A stretch of DNA of 64,000 nucleotides from Snodgrassella alvi (GTDB lineage: Bacteria; Pseudomonadota; Gammaproteobacteria; Burkholderiales; Neisseriaceae), in the NCBI RefSeq assembly GCF_002777855.1, contig NZ_MEIK01000035.1, positions 1 to 64,000 on the forward strand, read 5' to 3'. The notes beneath the pieces are model-generated. The model saw only the letters and a program-made list of their open reading frames with translations. It made no database searches and was not told the origin of the DNA. How positions within the stretch are numbered: position 1 is the stretch's first letter; every line of letters starts with the position of its first letter. The translations under genes were made by a program, and so were the position numbers. Shown one piece after another: positions 39,417 through 50,755 of the stretch.

Positions 39417-41288
39417 ATGCGTATACAGTTTTCTGCCAATACGACAATGACACTTGCAGCATTGGGCATTGTCTACGGCGATATTGGCACCAGCCCTCTG
39501 TATGCCTTAAAAGAAAGCTTTCGCGCATCTTCCTTAGCGCCCATTGAAACAAATATATTAGGTTTTGTTTCTCTTATTCTCTGGTCATTGCTACTAATAG
39601 TCACCTTGAAATATGTACTTTTTATTTTGCGAGCTGACAACAATGGTGAAGGTGGAGTGGTAGTCCTCATGCAACAGGCTATGCGGCATCTAAAAGGGAA
39701 ACCAGTCTGGATTGCCATGATGATGGGGCTTACCGGCACAGCATTATTTTACGGCGATGCCATGATTACGCCTGCTGTTTCTGTACTTTCTGCTGCTGAA
39801 GGCCTGACCGTCATCAATGAAAGCTTTCGGCCGTACGTAATGCCAATAGCACTGGCAATTCTATTCGGATTATTTTTGATACAAAAAAAGGGCACTCATA
39901 AAATCGGCAAATTGTTTGGCCCTGTTATGCTTGTTTGGTTTAGTGCCATCGGCTTGATAGGTCTCTATCAGATAGTACAGGCACCAAGAGTAATATTGGC
40001 ATTCAATCCCTACTATGGCATCAAATTTGCCATTGATCATGGCTGGGATGGCTTTATCGGATTGGGTTGTGTTGTATTGGCTGTAACTGGTGCTGAAGCT
40101 TTATATGCCGACATGGGGCATTTTGGTCGCCAGCCCATTCAAACAGCATGGATTAAAATAGTGTTGCCAAGCCTGATAGTCAATTACCTGGGACAGGGAG
40201 CATTGATTATGCATAACCCAACGGCAATTAACAATCCTTTCTATTTGAGTGCTCCACACTGGTTATTAATCCCATTAATCATACTTGCTACCTTTGCAAC
40301 CATTATTGCCAGTCAAGCTGTTATAGCTGGTGCCTATTCTCTCACTCGTCAGGCCATTCAGCTTGGATTCGCACCACGCATGAACATCATCCATACCAAT
40401 AATGAAGAAATTGGTCAGATATATCTGCCATTAGTCAACTGGTTATTACTAACCGCCGTTACCTTAGTAGTGTTGGCTTTTCACGATTCTGAACATTTAG
40501 CCTCAGCCTACGGCATCGCCGTTACCGGAACCATGGTCATTACCTCATGCTTGTTTTGTGTTGTCATGATTAAAAACTGGCACTGGCCTATACCCATTGC
40601 AGTAATGCTTACCTCATTGTTCCTTTGCTTTGATCTGGTTTTTTTCAGCAGCAATCTATTGAAACTTATTCATGGAGGCTGGTTTCCCGTAATGGTAGCT
40701 TTGATTGTCGTTACTCTTTTTTCAACCTGGCGCCGTGGACAATGGCAATTGCATCAGGCACAGCAAAGCAAAGAATTTTCACTTGATAACTTTGTCGAAA
40801 ATCTACATGACTTCCCACCACAGGTAGTTACAGGTAATGCCGTATTTATGGTATCAGATCCATTCAGCGTACCTCGCGCATTACTTCATAACCTTAAACA
40901 TAATAAAGTCTTACATAGCTACAATGTCTTACTCAGTATCAAAACCAAAGAAATACCTTATATCGCCGATAATGAACGCATTGCCATGAAGCAAATAGGG
41001 CCACGTTTTACCCGCGTAATTGCAAATTACGGATTTCAGGAAACCGCCAACATTAGCCACATTCTGTCATTGATGGCCGAACAAGGCATCACACTTGATA
41101 CCATGGATACATCGTTTTTTCTTTCTCATGACAGCATCGTCGTTGCTGCTCGAACCAAACATGGCAATATGGGACGCTTACGCGCCCGCATATTTAAATG
41201 GCTATATAAAAACAGCGCAACAGCTACAAACTACTACCATATCCCTGCTAACCGTGTAGTCGAACTGGGCGCTCAAGTAGTCATTTAA
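39417..41288 (+). CDS. kup: Low-affinity potassium transporter Kup
   Basis: Proton-coupled potassium uptake system of the inner membrane. The 623-residue protein has about 12 transmembrane helices in the first 430 residues and a cytoplasmic C-terminal domain of about 190 residues. The family signature is at the start (ALGIVYGDIGTSPLYALKE), followed by the GVVVLMQQ and GDAMITPAVSVLSAAEGL segments. Length matches the family. It is followed by argC after 33 bp, so co-transcription is possible but not required. Confidence 0.97.
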   Translation: MRIQFSANTTMTLAALGIVYGDIGTSPLYALKESFRASSLAPIETNILGFVSLILWSLLLIVTLKYVLFILRADNNGEGGVVVLMQQAMRHLKGKPVWIAMMMGLTGTALFYGDAMITPAVSVLSAAEGLTVINESFRPYVMPIALAILFGLFLIQKKGTHKIGKLFGPVMLVWFSAIGLIGLYQIVQAPRVILAFNPYYGIKFAIDHGWDGFIGLGCVVLAVTGAEALYADMGHFGRQPIQTAWIKIVLPSLIVNYLGQGALIMHNPTAINNPFYLSAPHWLLIPLIILATFATIIASQAVIAGAYSLTRQAIQLGFAPRMNIIHTNNEEIGQIYLPLVNWLLLTAVTLVVLAFHDSEHLASAYGIAVTGTMVITSCLFCVVMIKNWHWPIPIAVMLTSLFLCFDLVFFSSNLLKLIHGGWFPVMVALIVVTLFSTWRRGQWQLHQAQQSKEFSLDNFVENLHDFPPQVVTGNAVFMVSDPFSVPRALLHNLKHNKVLHSYNVLLSIKTKEIPYIADNERIAMKQIGPRFTRVIANYGFQETANISHILSLMAEQGITLDTMDTSFFLSHDSIVVAARTKHGNMGRLRARIFKWLYKNSATATNYYHIPANRVVELGAQVVI

Positions 41289-41321
41289 CCAACATACCCG
41301 TTACCAAAACAGGAAAAATTT

Positions 41322-42362
41322 ATGAGTATTAAAATTGGTATTGTCGGTGCTACAGGATACACAGGAGTAGAATTACTGCGCCTTCTTGCCCACCACCCCG
41401 AAGCAGAAATCATTGCCGTTACCAGCCGAAGTGAAGCAGGAATAAAATTAAGTGAATACTTTCCCAGTCTGCGTGGGCAGTACGATGATCTGGTGTTTCA
41501 ACATCCAGAACAAGCCTGTTTAAAGGATTGTGACGTCGTTTTTTTTGCTACTCCCAATGGCATAGCTATGCAGGAAGCACCACCTTTACTGGCACAAGGT
41601 GTAAAAGTTATTGACCTATCAGCGGATTACCGCATCAAAGATGTTTCTCTGTGGCAACAATGGTATCCATTTACTCATAGTAGCCCAGAATGGGTTGCGA
41701 AAGCTGTATATGGTCTGTGCGAACTAAACCGTAGAACCATCGCCAATGCACAATTAGTAGCGAACCCAGGCTGTTATCCGACCTGCGTCAGCCTGCCTTT
41801 AATCCCATTGCTGCAAAAGCAATGCCTGATTGATAATCAGCCAGTAATAGCAGACTGCAAATCTGGCGTTTCCGGTGCAGGGCGCAAAGCGAGCTCCAGC
41901 AATCTGTATGCTGAATGCAGCGATAATTTTAGGGCTTATGGCATCAGCGGCCATCGTCATTTACCCGAAATAAGACAAACCCTTAATTATCTACACCCCC
42001 AGATGGGAAACAATCTCGTTTTTGTTCCCCATCTCACCCCCTTGATTCGCGGCATGCATGCCACCATATATGTACAAGTAAAAAATGGTTACAATCCAGC
42101 CGAACTGATTGATGAATACTATTGTAACAGCCAAGTAGTAGATGTCATGCCAGTTGGCAGTACGCCGGAAACTCGATCTGTTCGCGGAGCAAATCTTTGT
42201 AGAATCAGCTTACAGCCAGCTCCTGAAAATAACACATGGATAATTCTGTCGGTTATAGACAATCTAGTTAAAGGCGCAGCCGGACAAGCAGTTCAGAATA
42301 TGAATATCATGTATGGGCTTGACGAAAGCTGTGGATTAACATTTGTTCCCCTATTGCCATAA
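41322..42362 (+). CDS. argC: N-acetyl-gamma-glutamyl-phosphate reductase
   Basis: NADPH-dependent step three of arginine synthesis. The 346-residue protein has the nucleotide-binding start [19 protein letters not shown] and the active-site motif [15 protein letters not shown] with catalytic Cys. The C-terminal dimerisation part includes [11 protein letters not shown] and [26 protein letters not shown] precedes the ATG. Other arginine genes are not in the window. Confidence 0.98.
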   Translation: MSIKIGIVGATGYTGVELLRLLAHHPEAEIIAVTSRSEAGIKLSEYFPSLRGQYDDLVFQHPEQACLKDCDVVFFATPNGIAMQEAPPLLAQGVKVIDLSADYRIKDVSLWQQWYPFTHSSPEWVAKAVYGLCELNRRTIANAQLVANPGCYPTCVSLPLIPLLQKQCLIDNQPVIADCKSGVSGAGRKASSSNLYAECSDNFRAYGISGHRHLPEIRQTLNYLHPQMGNNLVFVPHLTPLIRGMHATIYVQVKNGYNPAELIDEYYCNSQVVDVMPVGSTPETRSVRGANLCRISLQPAPENNTWIILSVIDNLVKGAAGQAVQNMNIMYGLDESCGLTFVPLLP

Positions 42363-42416
42363 CTAGCCGGCAGGATAGACAATCCAGTATGCACACATCT
42401 TTTAAAAGGAATTGCC

Positions 42417-42764
42417 ATGTCAGAAACCGACATTGAAACACCCATTGTATTTACCGAAAGCTGCTGTACCAAAGTTAAAGATTTGATTGCTGAAGAAAAT
42501 AACCCCGATCTTAAACTGCGGGTATTTGTAACTGGAGGAGGTTGTTCTGGTTTTCAGTATGGCTTTACGTTTGATGAAATCGTAAATGAAGATGATTTTG
42601 AAATTGAAAAAGACGGATTAACCTTTTTGATTGATCCAATGAGTTACCAATATCTTGTCGGAGCAGAAATTGATTACTCCGAAAGCCTGCATGGTTCGCA
42701 ATTTGTCATCCGCAATCCAAATGCCACCACCACATGTGGCTGTGGCTCATCTTTTTCTGTTTAA
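42417..42764 (+). CDS. erpA: Iron-sulfur cluster insertion protein ErpA
   Basis: A-type carrier that delivers Fe-S clusters to target enzymes. The 115-residue protein carries the three ligand cysteines: one in [11 protein letters not shown] and two in the C-terminal [11 protein letters not shown]. The size and the terminal CGCGSSF are typical of ErpA rather than IscA. AAGGAATTGCC precedes the ATG. A strong terminator follows. Confidence 0.96.
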   Translation: MSETDIETPIVFTESCCTKVKDLIAEENNPDLKLRVFVTGGGCSGFQYGFTFDEIVNEDDFEIEKDGLTFLIDPMSYQYLVGAEIDYSESLHGSQFVIRNPNATTTCGCGSSFSV

Positions 42765-42820
42765 CCGTAAAACTTTAAAATATCAATTCAGCTAAAATAA
42801 ATCATAATTAACTAAATTTA

Positions 42821-42860
42821 AAAAACATCAACCAGCCAAAACAGGCTGGTTGATGTTTTT
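42821..42860. terminator. Rho-independent terminator after erpA
   Basis: A 17-bp perfect stem (42821-42837 with 42844-42860), arms AAAAACATCAACCAGCC and GGCTGGTTGATGTTTTT, loop AAAACA. Confidence 0.96.
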
Positions 42861-42892
42861 AATTAAACAATGAACATTAAAATATAATTAAA

Positions 42893-42953
42893 TTGACAAG
42901 TTTTAAAAAAATTTGTCATCTTCAATAAAATGTAAAATAACAAGTTATTTACA
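42893..42953. promoter_or_regulatory. Two inverted repeats upstream of the catalase gene
   Basis: First repeat: TTGACAAGTTTT (42893-42904) against AAAATTTGTCAT (42908-42919), 10 of 12 positions matching. Second: TGTAAAATAAC (42931-42941) against GTTATTTACA (42944-42953), nearly perfect. They lie 90-150 bp before the start codon. Such dyads may bind a regulator of the oxidative or metabolic stress response; the protein is unknown. Confidence 0.5.
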
Positions 42954-43044
42954 TTAGTATTTTTATACCAAGCTTATAATAATCAAGGTGCCAGAGCAGT
43001 AAAGGCCTTTCTTAGTTAATAATAAATTAATAAGGAGCTTTACC

Positions 43045-44565
43045 ATGAACCATGATTTAAAAAAATGTCCAGTTACCCACCTGACCACCGATCAGGGTGC
43101 CCCGGTATCTGATAATCAAAACAGTCTCACCGCCGGTCCTCGTGGCCCATTATTGGCGCAGGATCTGTGGCTAAATGAAAGACTGGCTAATTTCGTGCGC
43201 GAAGTTATTCCCGAACGACGAATGCATGCCAAAGGTTCTGGTGCATTTGGTACATTTACTGTCACTCACGATATTACACAATACACATGTGCCAAATTGT
43301 TTAGTCAGATTGGCAAAAAGACCGAAATGTTTGTTCGCTTTTCAGAAGTAGCAGCCGAACGTGGCGGCGGCGATGCAGAAAGGGATATTCGAGGATTTGC
43401 CATGCGGTTCTACACCGAGCAAGGCAATTGGGATATAGTTGGCAATAACACACCGGTTTTTTTTCTGCGCGACCCTCGCAAATTTCCAGATTTAAACAAA
43501 GCAGTCAAACGGGACCCTCGTACTAACCTGCGTAGCCCTACTTACAACTGGGACTATTGGACACTGCTTCCCGAAGCTTTTCATCAAGTTACTATTACTA
43601 TGTCAGACAGAGGCATTCCAGCTAGTTATCGTCATATGCATGGTTTTGGCTCCCACACCTTCAGCTTTATCAATGCCAACAAAGAACGATTTTGGGTTAA
43701 GTTTCATTTCCGTACCCAACAAGGCATCAAAAATCTTACCGATGAAGAAGCTGCCAACATCATGGGACAGGATCGGGATAGTCATCAGAGAGATCTCTAC
43801 AATGCTATAGAAAAAGGTGATTTTCCAAAATGGACTATGTACGTTCAAATCATGCCCGAAACCGATGCAGAAAAAGTACCTTATCACCCATTTGATTTAT
43901 CCAAAGTTTGGCCACATGGAGATTATCCGCTGATCGAAGTAGGCGAATTCGAACTAAACCGTAATCCCGATAACTATTATCTTGATGTTGAACAAGCTGC
44001 TTTCGCCCCCAGCAATTTGGTTCCGGGAATAAGCGTTTCACCCGATAAAGTATTACAGGCTCGGTTATATAACTACGCAGATGCTGCTCGTTATCGCGTT
44101 GGCGTAAATCATCATCAGATACCAGTAAATAAAGCCCGTTGTCCCGTATTCAGCAATCATCGTGATGGTTTAACTCGAGTAGACGACAACTACGGTAGTC
44201 TGCCACATTACGAACCAAATAGTTTTCATCAGTGGCAAGAACAACCGGAATTCAGAGAGCCACCATTAAAAATACACGGAGATGCAGACTTCTGGAATTT
44301 TCATGAAGACGATAATGATTATTTCAGTCAGCCTCGAGCTCTTTTTAATCTGATGAGTGATGCTCAAAAACAAGTATTGTTCGAAAATACCGCACGAGCC
44401 ATGGGGGATGCACTTGATTTTATTAAATATCGCCACATCCGCAATTGCCATGCCTGCCATCCTGATTATGGCGCCGGTGTAGCCAAAGCCTTAGGCATGA
44501 CCGTTGAAGATGCGCTGGCTGCGCGTAGCAGCGATCCAGCTCAAGGTTGTGCAGTTTTAATTTAA
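43045..44565 (+). CDS. Monofunctional heme catalase
   Basis: Breaks hydrogen peroxide into water and oxygen. The 506-residue protein is a small-subunit, clade-3-type catalase. The active-site signature [20 protein letters not shown] includes the distal His; the distal Asn is in [12 protein letters not shown] and the proximal heme ligand Tyr is in [19 protein letters not shown]-binding segments are present. No signal peptide is visible, so it is cytoplasmic. GGAGCTTTACC precedes the ATG. It forms a single-gene unit between two terminators. Confidence 0.96.
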   Translation: MNHDLKKCPVTHLTTDQGAPVSDNQNSLTAGPRGPLLAQDLWLNERLANFVREVIPERRMHAKGSGAFGTFTVTHDITQYTCAKLFSQIGKKTEMFVRFSEVAAERGGGDAERDIRGFAMRFYTEQGNWDIVGNNTPVFFLRDPRKFPDLNKAVKRDPRTNLRSPTYNWDYWTLLPEAFHQVTITMSDRGIPASYRHMHGFGSHTFSFINANKERFWVKFHFRTQQGIKNLTDEEAANIMGQDRDSHQRDLYNAIEKGDFPKWTMYVQIMPETDAEKVPYHPFDLSKVWPHGDYPLIEVGEFELNRNPDNYYLDVEQAAFAPSNLVPGISVSPDKVLQARLYNYADAARYRVGVNHHQIPVNKARCPVFSNHRDGLTRVDDNYGSLPHYEPNSFHQWQEQPEFREPPLKIHGDADFWNFHEDDNDYFSQPRALFNLMSDAQKQVLFENTARAMGDALDFIKYRHIRNCHACHPDYGAGVAKALGMTVEDALAARSSDPAQGCAVLI

Positions 44566-44578
44566 TTATTAATGTCTA

Positions 44579-44622
44579 TCAGAAATCCTTAAACATTTGA
44601 GACTAAGGATTTCTGATTTTTA
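44579..44622 (+). terminator. Rho-independent terminator of the catalase gene
   Basis: Stem TCAGAAATCCTTA / TAAGGATTTCTGA (13 bp) with a 12-base loop, then TTTTTATTTTT. Confidence 0.93.
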
Positions 44623-44629
44623 TTTTTGT

Positions 44630-45314
44630 TTAAAAAATATTGTTTAAAACTTAAAATAAATCGATAGTCAAAATAACTGTTGAAAAAAAATAAATAATAT
44701 CATACAATTAAGTAGAAATATTTTAATATTTATTAGCCTAATTTTCATGTTTTTTAGTAAATAAAAGGCTGTTAAAGATAAATTATAAAATCTGCAAATC
44801 TAAATTGCCATAATCTGTATGTATCTATTATTTCACGATATATCTATTATCATTTTCTTGTTTAGTTCCAATCATAGTGTTTTATTTTTAAACCTAGCAA
44901 GCCAAGAATATGTTATTAACAATATGAAAAATTTAATAATTTAAATATTTTTTCCATATTCATTATATCTTTTCCAATCTAAGCCTGAGTCTGAATATGG
45001 CTATAAAGTTACAAACTCTTTAATATAATTAAAGAGAAACTTGAAATTAATATTAGAGTGTATGATTAGCAAATTATTTAAATATAATTTCATAGGCATT
45101 AATTTTGTAAGACAAATATATATAAAATTCATTTTTTAATTCATTATATATACTTATATTTAATAATCAAATTACATACCATTTCAATATTAAAAATTAT
45201 AACTAACTAATAAATATAATAACCACATAATTTTTTATACTATTCTAGGTGTATTAATTTTTAAGTATTTATGTTAAATTGTGGTAAATTATACTAACTT
45301 GTTTACTCACCCCT
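44630..45314. other. AT-rich intergenic region upstream of the type I exporter
   Basis: About 690 bp of strikingly AT-rich DNA, distinctly lower in G and C than the genes at either side. I see no reading frame of note. A TATACT at 45290-45295 lies 20 bp before the start codon of the exporter gene, with a weak -35. Regions like this are typical binding sites for nucleoid proteins that silence foreign DNA, but nothing here proves it. Confidence 0.4.
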
Positions 45315-47456
45315 ATGCAACCATCTTCGGAATTATCTGAAACATCTTCAGCACAAAAAAGTAATATTGCGTTATCAGCGCTTGTTTTATTGGCTCACTA
45401 TCATGGTATTGCAGTTAATCCGGCAGATATAACGCATAAATACACAGAAAAAGAAGATTTAAATGTTGAACAATGGCTTCTTGCTGCAAAAGATTTAGGG
45501 CTGAAAGCAAAGCTGGTAAAACATCGTATAGAGCGGCTTTCATTAGTAGCATTACCAGCAGTAGTCTGGCGTGAGGATGGACAACATTTTATTTTAGCCA
45601 GAGTAGATGGCGACCGGTATCTGATACAGGATATAGCACAGGGCAAGCCGGTTATACTCAGCCAAGAAGAATTTGCACAGCGTTACTCTGGCCAACTGAT
45701 TCTGGTTACTTCTAGAGCATCTGTACTTGGGCAATTAGCTAAATTTGATTTCACATGGTTTATTCCTGCTGTAATTAAATATCGCCGAATTTTTCTAGAA
45801 GTATTGGTAGTATCGGTTTTTATTCAGCTTTTCGCTCTGGTGACGCCTATGTTTTTTCAGGTAGTCATGGATAAAGTTCTAGTACACCGCAGTTTCTCTA
45901 CTCTTGATGTAATTACCTTTGCATTATTGGTAATTATTATTTTTGATGTAGTCCTCAGTGGACTGCGTACTTATATCTTCGCCCATACTACCTCACGTAT
46001 TGATGTCGAATTAGGTGCAAGACTCTTTCGTCATCTTTTAAGCCTGCCTTTGGCTTATTTTGAACATCGCCGAGTAGGTGATACGGTGGCAAGAGTACGG
46101 GAGCTTGAGCAAATCCGTAACTTTTTAACCGGGCAAGCACTGACCTCTGTTCTGGATTTGTGCTTTTCTTTTATATTTCTGATAGTCATGTGGTTTTATA
46201 GTGGATGGCTTACATTGGTAGTGATTATTTCACTACCCTGTTATGCCTTCTGGTCTGCCACCATCAGTCCCATACTACGTTCTAGACTGAATGAAAAATT
46301 TGCGCGCAATGCTGATAATCAGTCTTTTCTTGTTGAATCGGTAACTGCCATTGGTACGATCAAAGCCATGGCTGTAGAACCTCAGATGACCAGACGCTGG
46401 GATCAGCAGCTCGCAGCTTATGTCAGCTCTGGATTCCGTGTTGCCCGTCTGGCTACTATTGGCCAGCAAGGCGTACAGTTTATCCAAAAAATGGTCACAC
46501 TTATTACTTTATGGCTTGGCGCACATCTGGTAATTAAAGGTGAACTGACTGTAGGACAGTTGATCGCTTTTAACATGCTTGCAGGGCAAGTAGCCGCTCC
46601 AGTTATCCGTCTGGCTCAGTTATGGCAGGATTTTCAGCAGGTGGGTATCTCTGTGTCCAGACTTGGGGACATTTTAAATACCCCAACAGAAAATCCCACT
46701 TCACGTATGGCCTTACCCAATATTAAAGGACAAATCGAGTTTGAAAAAATCTCTTTTCGCTATCGTCCAGATGGTGCAGAAATTCTACGTGATTTGAACT
46801 TAAAGATTAAACCGGGTGAAATACTAGGCATTGTTGGTCGTTCCGGTTCTGGCAAATCTACATTAACCAAACTGGTGCAACGTTTATATACGCCAGAGCG
46901 TGGACGGGTACTGGTAGATGGTAATGATTTGGCACTGGCAGACCCTGCGTGGTTACGTCGTCAGGTGGGCGTTGTTTTACAGGAAAACGTTCTGCTAAAT
47001 CAAAGTATCCGCGCTAATATTGCACTTGCAGATCCTGGCATGCCGTTAGAAAAAATAATGTATGCAGCAAAAATGGCTGGTGCACATGATTTTATTATGG
47101 AGTTGCCTGAAGGATACGACACAATCGTTGGTGAGCAAGGTGCAGGATTGTCTGGCGGACAACGACAACGTGTTGCCATTGCTAGAGCACTGGTTGGTAA
47201 TCCGCGTATTTTAATACTTGATGAAGCGACAAGTGCGCTAGATTATGAGTCTGAACGTGCAATTATGAAAAATATGCAGGCTATTTGTAAAGGTCGTACC
47301 GTTTTGATTATTGCTCATCGTTTATCTACAGTGCGTATGGCTAATCGCATTATTGCCATGGATAAGGGTAGCATTGTAGAAGAAGGTACTCATCAAGAAT
47401 TACTGGCCAAACCAGATGGCTATTATCGCTATTTATATCAGCTGCAAAACAGCTGA
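45315..47456 (+). CDS. Type I secretion ABC transporter, HlyB/RtxB-like
   Basis: Inner-membrane exporter of 713 residues and full HlyB-type length. The N-terminal C39-like domain (about 1-130) lacks the catalytic Cys: the DCG motif is replaced by NIA, as in the inactive C39-like domain of HlyB, while the GQHFIL His is kept. The six-helix membrane domain follows (about 150-440). The ATPase has Walker A GRSGSGKS (508-515), signature LSGGQ (612-616), Walker B LILDEA (633-638) and H-loop His668. Family similarity to E. coli HlyB, as I recall it, is high throughout. It is the first gene of an exporter operon with HlyD and TolC homologues. Confidence 0.97.
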   Translation: MQPSSELSETSSAQKSNIALSALVLLAHYHGIAVNPADITHKYTEKEDLNVEQWLLAAKDLGLKAKLVKHRIERLSLVALPAVVWREDGQHFILARVDGDRYLIQDIAQGKPVILSQEEFAQRYSGQLILVTSRASVLGQLAKFDFTWFIPAVIKYRRIFLEVLVVSVFIQLFALVTPMFFQVVMDKVLVHRSFSTLDVITFALLVIIIFDVVLSGLRTYIFAHTTSRIDVELGARLFRHLLSLPLAYFEHRRVGDTVARVRELEQIRNFLTGQALTSVLDLCFSFIFLIVMWFYSGWLTLVVIISLPCYAFWSATISPILRSRLNEKFARNADNQSFLVESVTAIGTIKAMAVEPQMTRRWDQQLAAYVSSGFRVARLATIGQQGVQFIQKMVTLITLWLGAHLVIKGELTVGQLIAFNMLAGQVAAPVIRLAQLWQDFQQVGISVSRLGDILNTPTENPTSRMALPNIKGQIEFEKISFRYRPDGAEILRDLNLKIKPGEILGIVGRSGSGKSTLTKLVQRLYTPERGRVLVDGNDLALADPAWLRRQVGVVLQENVLLNQSIRANIALADPGMPLEKIMYAAKMAGAHDFIMELPEGYDTIVGEQGAGLSGGQRQRVAIARALVGNPRILILDEATSALDYESERAIMKNMQAICKGRTVLIIAHRLSTVRMANRIIAMDKGSIVEEGTHQELLAKPDGYYRYLYQLQNS

Positions 47457-47482
47457 AACGAATCAGAATAAGAAAATAATAT

Positions 47483-48916
47483 ATGAGTATTCGCATTCAA
47501 GCATTTAAAGATTTCCTGCAACGCTATAGCACAGTATGGAAAAATGTGTGGGCCGTACGGTTTCAGCTCGATCCACCTAAACGCGATAAAGATGAACGTG
47601 CCTTTTTACCAGCACATCTGGAATTAACCGAAACTCCACTTTCTGCGGCACCAAAGTGGACCGCTCGACTGATTATCCTGTTCGCAGTAATCGCTCTTCT
47701 ATGGGCTTTAATCGGTAAGCTGGATATTGTTGCAGTGGCCACGGGCAAAACAACACCAGGTGGACGCAGCAAAGTTATTCAACCATTAGAAACTTCGGTA
47801 GTAGATAAAATTGCAGTAAAAAATGGCGACCATGTAAAAAACGGGCAAGTACTTGTCGAGTTAAGTGGCATTGGCTCTGACAGTGATTATGCACAATCGG
47901 AAAAATCTTTACAGGCGGCTCGTTTGAATAAATTGCGTCTGGAGGCCGTAATCCGCGCATTAGATACTCATCAGCCTCCTATACTGGATAAGAAGCTTGC
48001 GACACAGTGGCACCTTAGTCCTGATCAGATTACAGAAGCACAATCTCTGGCTTTAAATCAGTATCAGACTTGGTTTACTCAAGATGCACAATTGCAAACG
48101 GTGCTGCGTGAACATCAGGCTCAGCTTCAAGGTACTCAGTCTCAGGTAAGCAAGCTGGAGCAAACTACAGCCATTGAACAAAGCCGTACATCAGACTATA
48201 AAGACTTACTGGCACAAAATTTTGTTTCGAAACACGCTTACTATGAACAGGAAAGCAAATTTATTCAGAATAAAAACGATTTAGCTAGTCAGCGCAGTCA
48301 GTTACGGCAAATACAGGAAAGTATTCGTGAAGCAGAGCAAAATCGTCAATTACAAACCAGTACACTTAAACGAGATACGCTAGATCAGCTTCGACAGGCA
48401 AACGAACAAATACAGCAACTCACTCAAGCAACAGAAAAAGCTTTACAACGCAAACAGCTAATGACTTTGAAATCTCCTGTTGATGGTACAGTACAGCAGC
48501 TAGCCACCTATACTGTGGGCGGTGTGGTGACTGCCGCTCAACAGATTATGGTGGTGGTGCCTGATCAGGATCAGATGGAAATTGAAGCAATGGTATCAAA
48601 TAAAGATATCGGTTTTGTCAAAGCTGGGCAGAATGCAGTTATTAAAATCGAATCTTTCCCCTACACTCGTTATGGTTATCTAACCGGAAAAGTAAAAAAT
48701 GTTAGCTTTGATGCTATTGAAGATGAAAAACTGGGATTGGTGTTTGCTGCAACAATTGTTCTAGACAAAAATTATTTAATGATAGATGGTAAAAAAGTTA
48801 ATTTGACTGCAGGTATGAATGTTACTGCTGAAATTAAAACCGGTAAGCGTCGCGTTATTACTTATTTATTAAGCCCGTTACAAACCAAAGTAGATGAAAG
48901 TATGCGAGAACGCTGA
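47483..48916 (+). CDS. Type I secretion membrane fusion protein, HlyD-like
   Basis: A 477-residue periplasmic adaptor. It has a short cytoplasmic start, one transmembrane helix (about 63-82, LIILFAVIALLWALIGKL), a lipoyl half-motif GRSKVIQPLETSVVDKI, a long coiled-coil hairpin (about 145-330, Gln-rich) and the C-terminal beta-barrel part with NVTAEIKTGKRRVITYLLSPL. It links the ABC transporter to the TolC channel. It starts 26 bp after the transporter gene and its stop overlaps the TolC gene start (TGATG). Confidence 0.96.
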   Translation: MSIRIQAFKDFLQRYSTVWKNVWAVRFQLDPPKRDKDERAFLPAHLELTETPLSAAPKWTARLIILFAVIALLWALIGKLDIVAVATGKTTPGGRSKVIQPLETSVVDKIAVKNGDHVKNGQVLVELSGIGSDSDYAQSEKSLQAARLNKLRLEAVIRALDTHQPPILDKKLATQWHLSPDQITEAQSLALNQYQTWFTQDAQLQTVLREHQAQLQGTQSQVSKLEQTTAIEQSRTSDYKDLLAQNFVSKHAYYEQESKFIQNKNDLASQRSQLRQIQESIREAEQNRQLQTSTLKRDTLDQLRQANEQIQQLTQATEKALQRKQLMTLKSPVDGTVQQLATYTVGGVVTAAQQIMVVVPDQDQMEIEAMVSNKDIGFVKAGQNAVIKIESFPYTRYGYLTGKVKNVSFDAIEDEKLGLVFAATIVLDKNYLMIDGKKVNLTAGMNVTAEIKTGKRRVITYLLSPLQTKVDESMRER

Positions 48917-50238
48917 TGCACAAAAATTACCCCTTAAATTGCAGAAAATTTATCTGTACTTTACTCGGCTTCGTATTTCTACACTCTAATGCACAGGCAT
49001 TCGATTTATTCGAAGCTTGGCAGGCTGCAATCAATTACTCTGCAGATTATGCTGCGGCACAAAGCGAGCGGGATGTACAAAAGGAACAACTGCCACAAAC
49101 TCGAGCTGCTTTACTGCCGCAAGTAAATACTAACTATGTATACCAGAAACAACCTTCCTCTTTATCCAGTACGACTCAGACTCACGGATGGAATGTTCAG
49201 GCAAGTCAATCATTATTTGATAAATCCAAATGGGCACAATATCAGCAGGGGAAAATCACGGCCAGCATGGCTGATTGGCAGCTGGAAAATGTGAAAGAAG
49301 ATTTACTTTTTAAAGTTGCAAAAGCCTATTTTCAGGTTTTATTGATAGAAGACAAATTAGTTTCAATTGAAAAAGAAAAAGAAGCTTACGCCATGCAAAT
49401 CAAACAGGCTAAAGCTTTATTCAATAAGGGTGCGGCCACTATTGTAGATACCAATGAAGCTCAGGCAGGCTATGAAGCTGCACGCGCAAAAAAAGTCAGT
49501 TCTATGACGGATTTGTTGGTAGCACAAAATATTTTAGCTAATATTACAGGATTGGATCCCAAACAAATAAAGCGGTTGAAACACACCGATTTTGGTGATT
49601 TACTTGGGAAAACAAGTAAATCAGACTGGCTGTTGCTGGCACAAAAAAATAATCCGGAATGGCAGCAGCAAAAAATGGCTCTGCAAAATGCTAAACAGGC
49701 TTATATTGCCGCCAAAGCTGAAAACTGGCCTAAATTAACTCTAAATGGTGGGTATCAGGATAATCATCAGATTCAGCAGTTTTATGGTATGGATCATGGC
49801 ACGCGAAGTAAAGGAGGAATTGTAACCGTTCAACTTTCTATGCCTTTATTTTCAGGAGGAATAATTCACAGTAAAATTAAGGAAGCAGCAGCCAAAGAAC
49901 AGCAAAATAAATTTCAACTAATTGCTACTGAACGTAAAATTGAACTGAACATAGATCAGGCTTATCAAACAACATTAGGTAATCTATACCAGATTCAGGC
50001 TCAACAACAATTATTGAAAGCCAATGCAGTAAAACTACAAGCTACGCAATTGGGACGTAAGGTTGGCATACGGAGCAATTTGGACGAATTACAGGCTTTG
50101 CAGGCCAAAGCTGATGCAGAGCAAAAACTGGCAGAAGCGCAGTATAGTTACATTACTACATATATTCAGTTACTTCAAAGTGCAGGTGTTCTGACACAAA
50201 TGAACGAACAGAAAAAACTGCATAAATTGCTTTATTAA
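48916..50238 (+). CDS. TolC family outer-membrane channel of the type I system
   Basis: A 440-residue outer-membrane efflux protein with a signal peptide (to about Ala27, SNAQA), two homologous repeats of helices and beta strands, and typical segments such as FDLFEAWQAAINYSADYAAAQSE and TNEAQAGYEAARAKK. Completes the trans-envelope tunnel. Its genetic linkage to hlyB and hlyD genes, with overlapping stop and start codons, means that the operon codes for the whole exporter. No terminator was seen immediately after it. Confidence 0.94.
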   Translation: MHKNYPLNCRKFICTLLGFVFLHSNAQAFDLFEAWQAAINYSADYAAAQSERDVQKEQLPQTRAALLPQVNTNYVYQKQPSSLSSTTQTHGWNVQASQSLFDKSKWAQYQQGKITASMADWQLENVKEDLLFKVAKAYFQVLLIEDKLVSIEKEKEAYAMQIKQAKALFNKGAATIVDTNEAQAGYEAARAKKVSSMTDLLVAQNILANITGLDPKQIKRLKHTDFGDLLGKTSKSDWLLLAQKNNPEWQQQKMALQNAKQAYIAAKAENWPKLTLNGGYQDNHQIQQFYGMDHGTRSKGGIVTVQLSMPLFSGGIIHSKIKEAAAKEQQNKFQLIATERKIELNIDQAYQTTLGNLYQIQAQQQLLKANAVKLQATQLGRKVGIRSNLDELQALQAKADAEQKLAEAQYSYITTYIQLLQSAGVLTQMNEQKKLHKLLY

Positions 50239-50755
50239 ATATATATATTATTTGATTTAAGAAAAAATTAAATAGCTATTAAAATTAACTTTGATAACTC
50301 TTTTTAAAAGCTGTTTAGATTATTATTTAATCATTCATTGAAAGTTTTGATAAATTAAAATTTAGTTTCTTGAGTAACTTTGCTGACCTATATTTCCCCA
50401 TGATGAATCATGAACTGAAATTATATGAATAAATTAAAATATATTGAATAACAAATATTCACGTACATTTGAAAGATATTTTTAAAAAGTTATATCCAAA
50501 ATTCTAATTATTTAGAGTATTTCTTTTGACGTATTTGTTTTTGCTCAGTTGTATTCGATTTTGCTTAAAATAGCTAGCTTATCTCTATCATTCTTATTTA
50601 TATAAAAAAATCATAATATGATATTGTAAAAAAAATGATTTTTGATTATTCGGAAGAGTTGTAACTTAAGCTGTATTCAATATCAAAATAATATTTCATT
50701 TCTGTTGAATTTTATGTGAATTATTTATTATGTACTACTATAGTGGATAAATATA
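50239..50755. other. AT-rich intergenic region downstream of the exporter
   Basis: About 520 bp of AT-rich DNA without a recognised gene or terminator. It mirrors the AT-rich stretch in front of the exporter operon. Confidence 0.4.
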
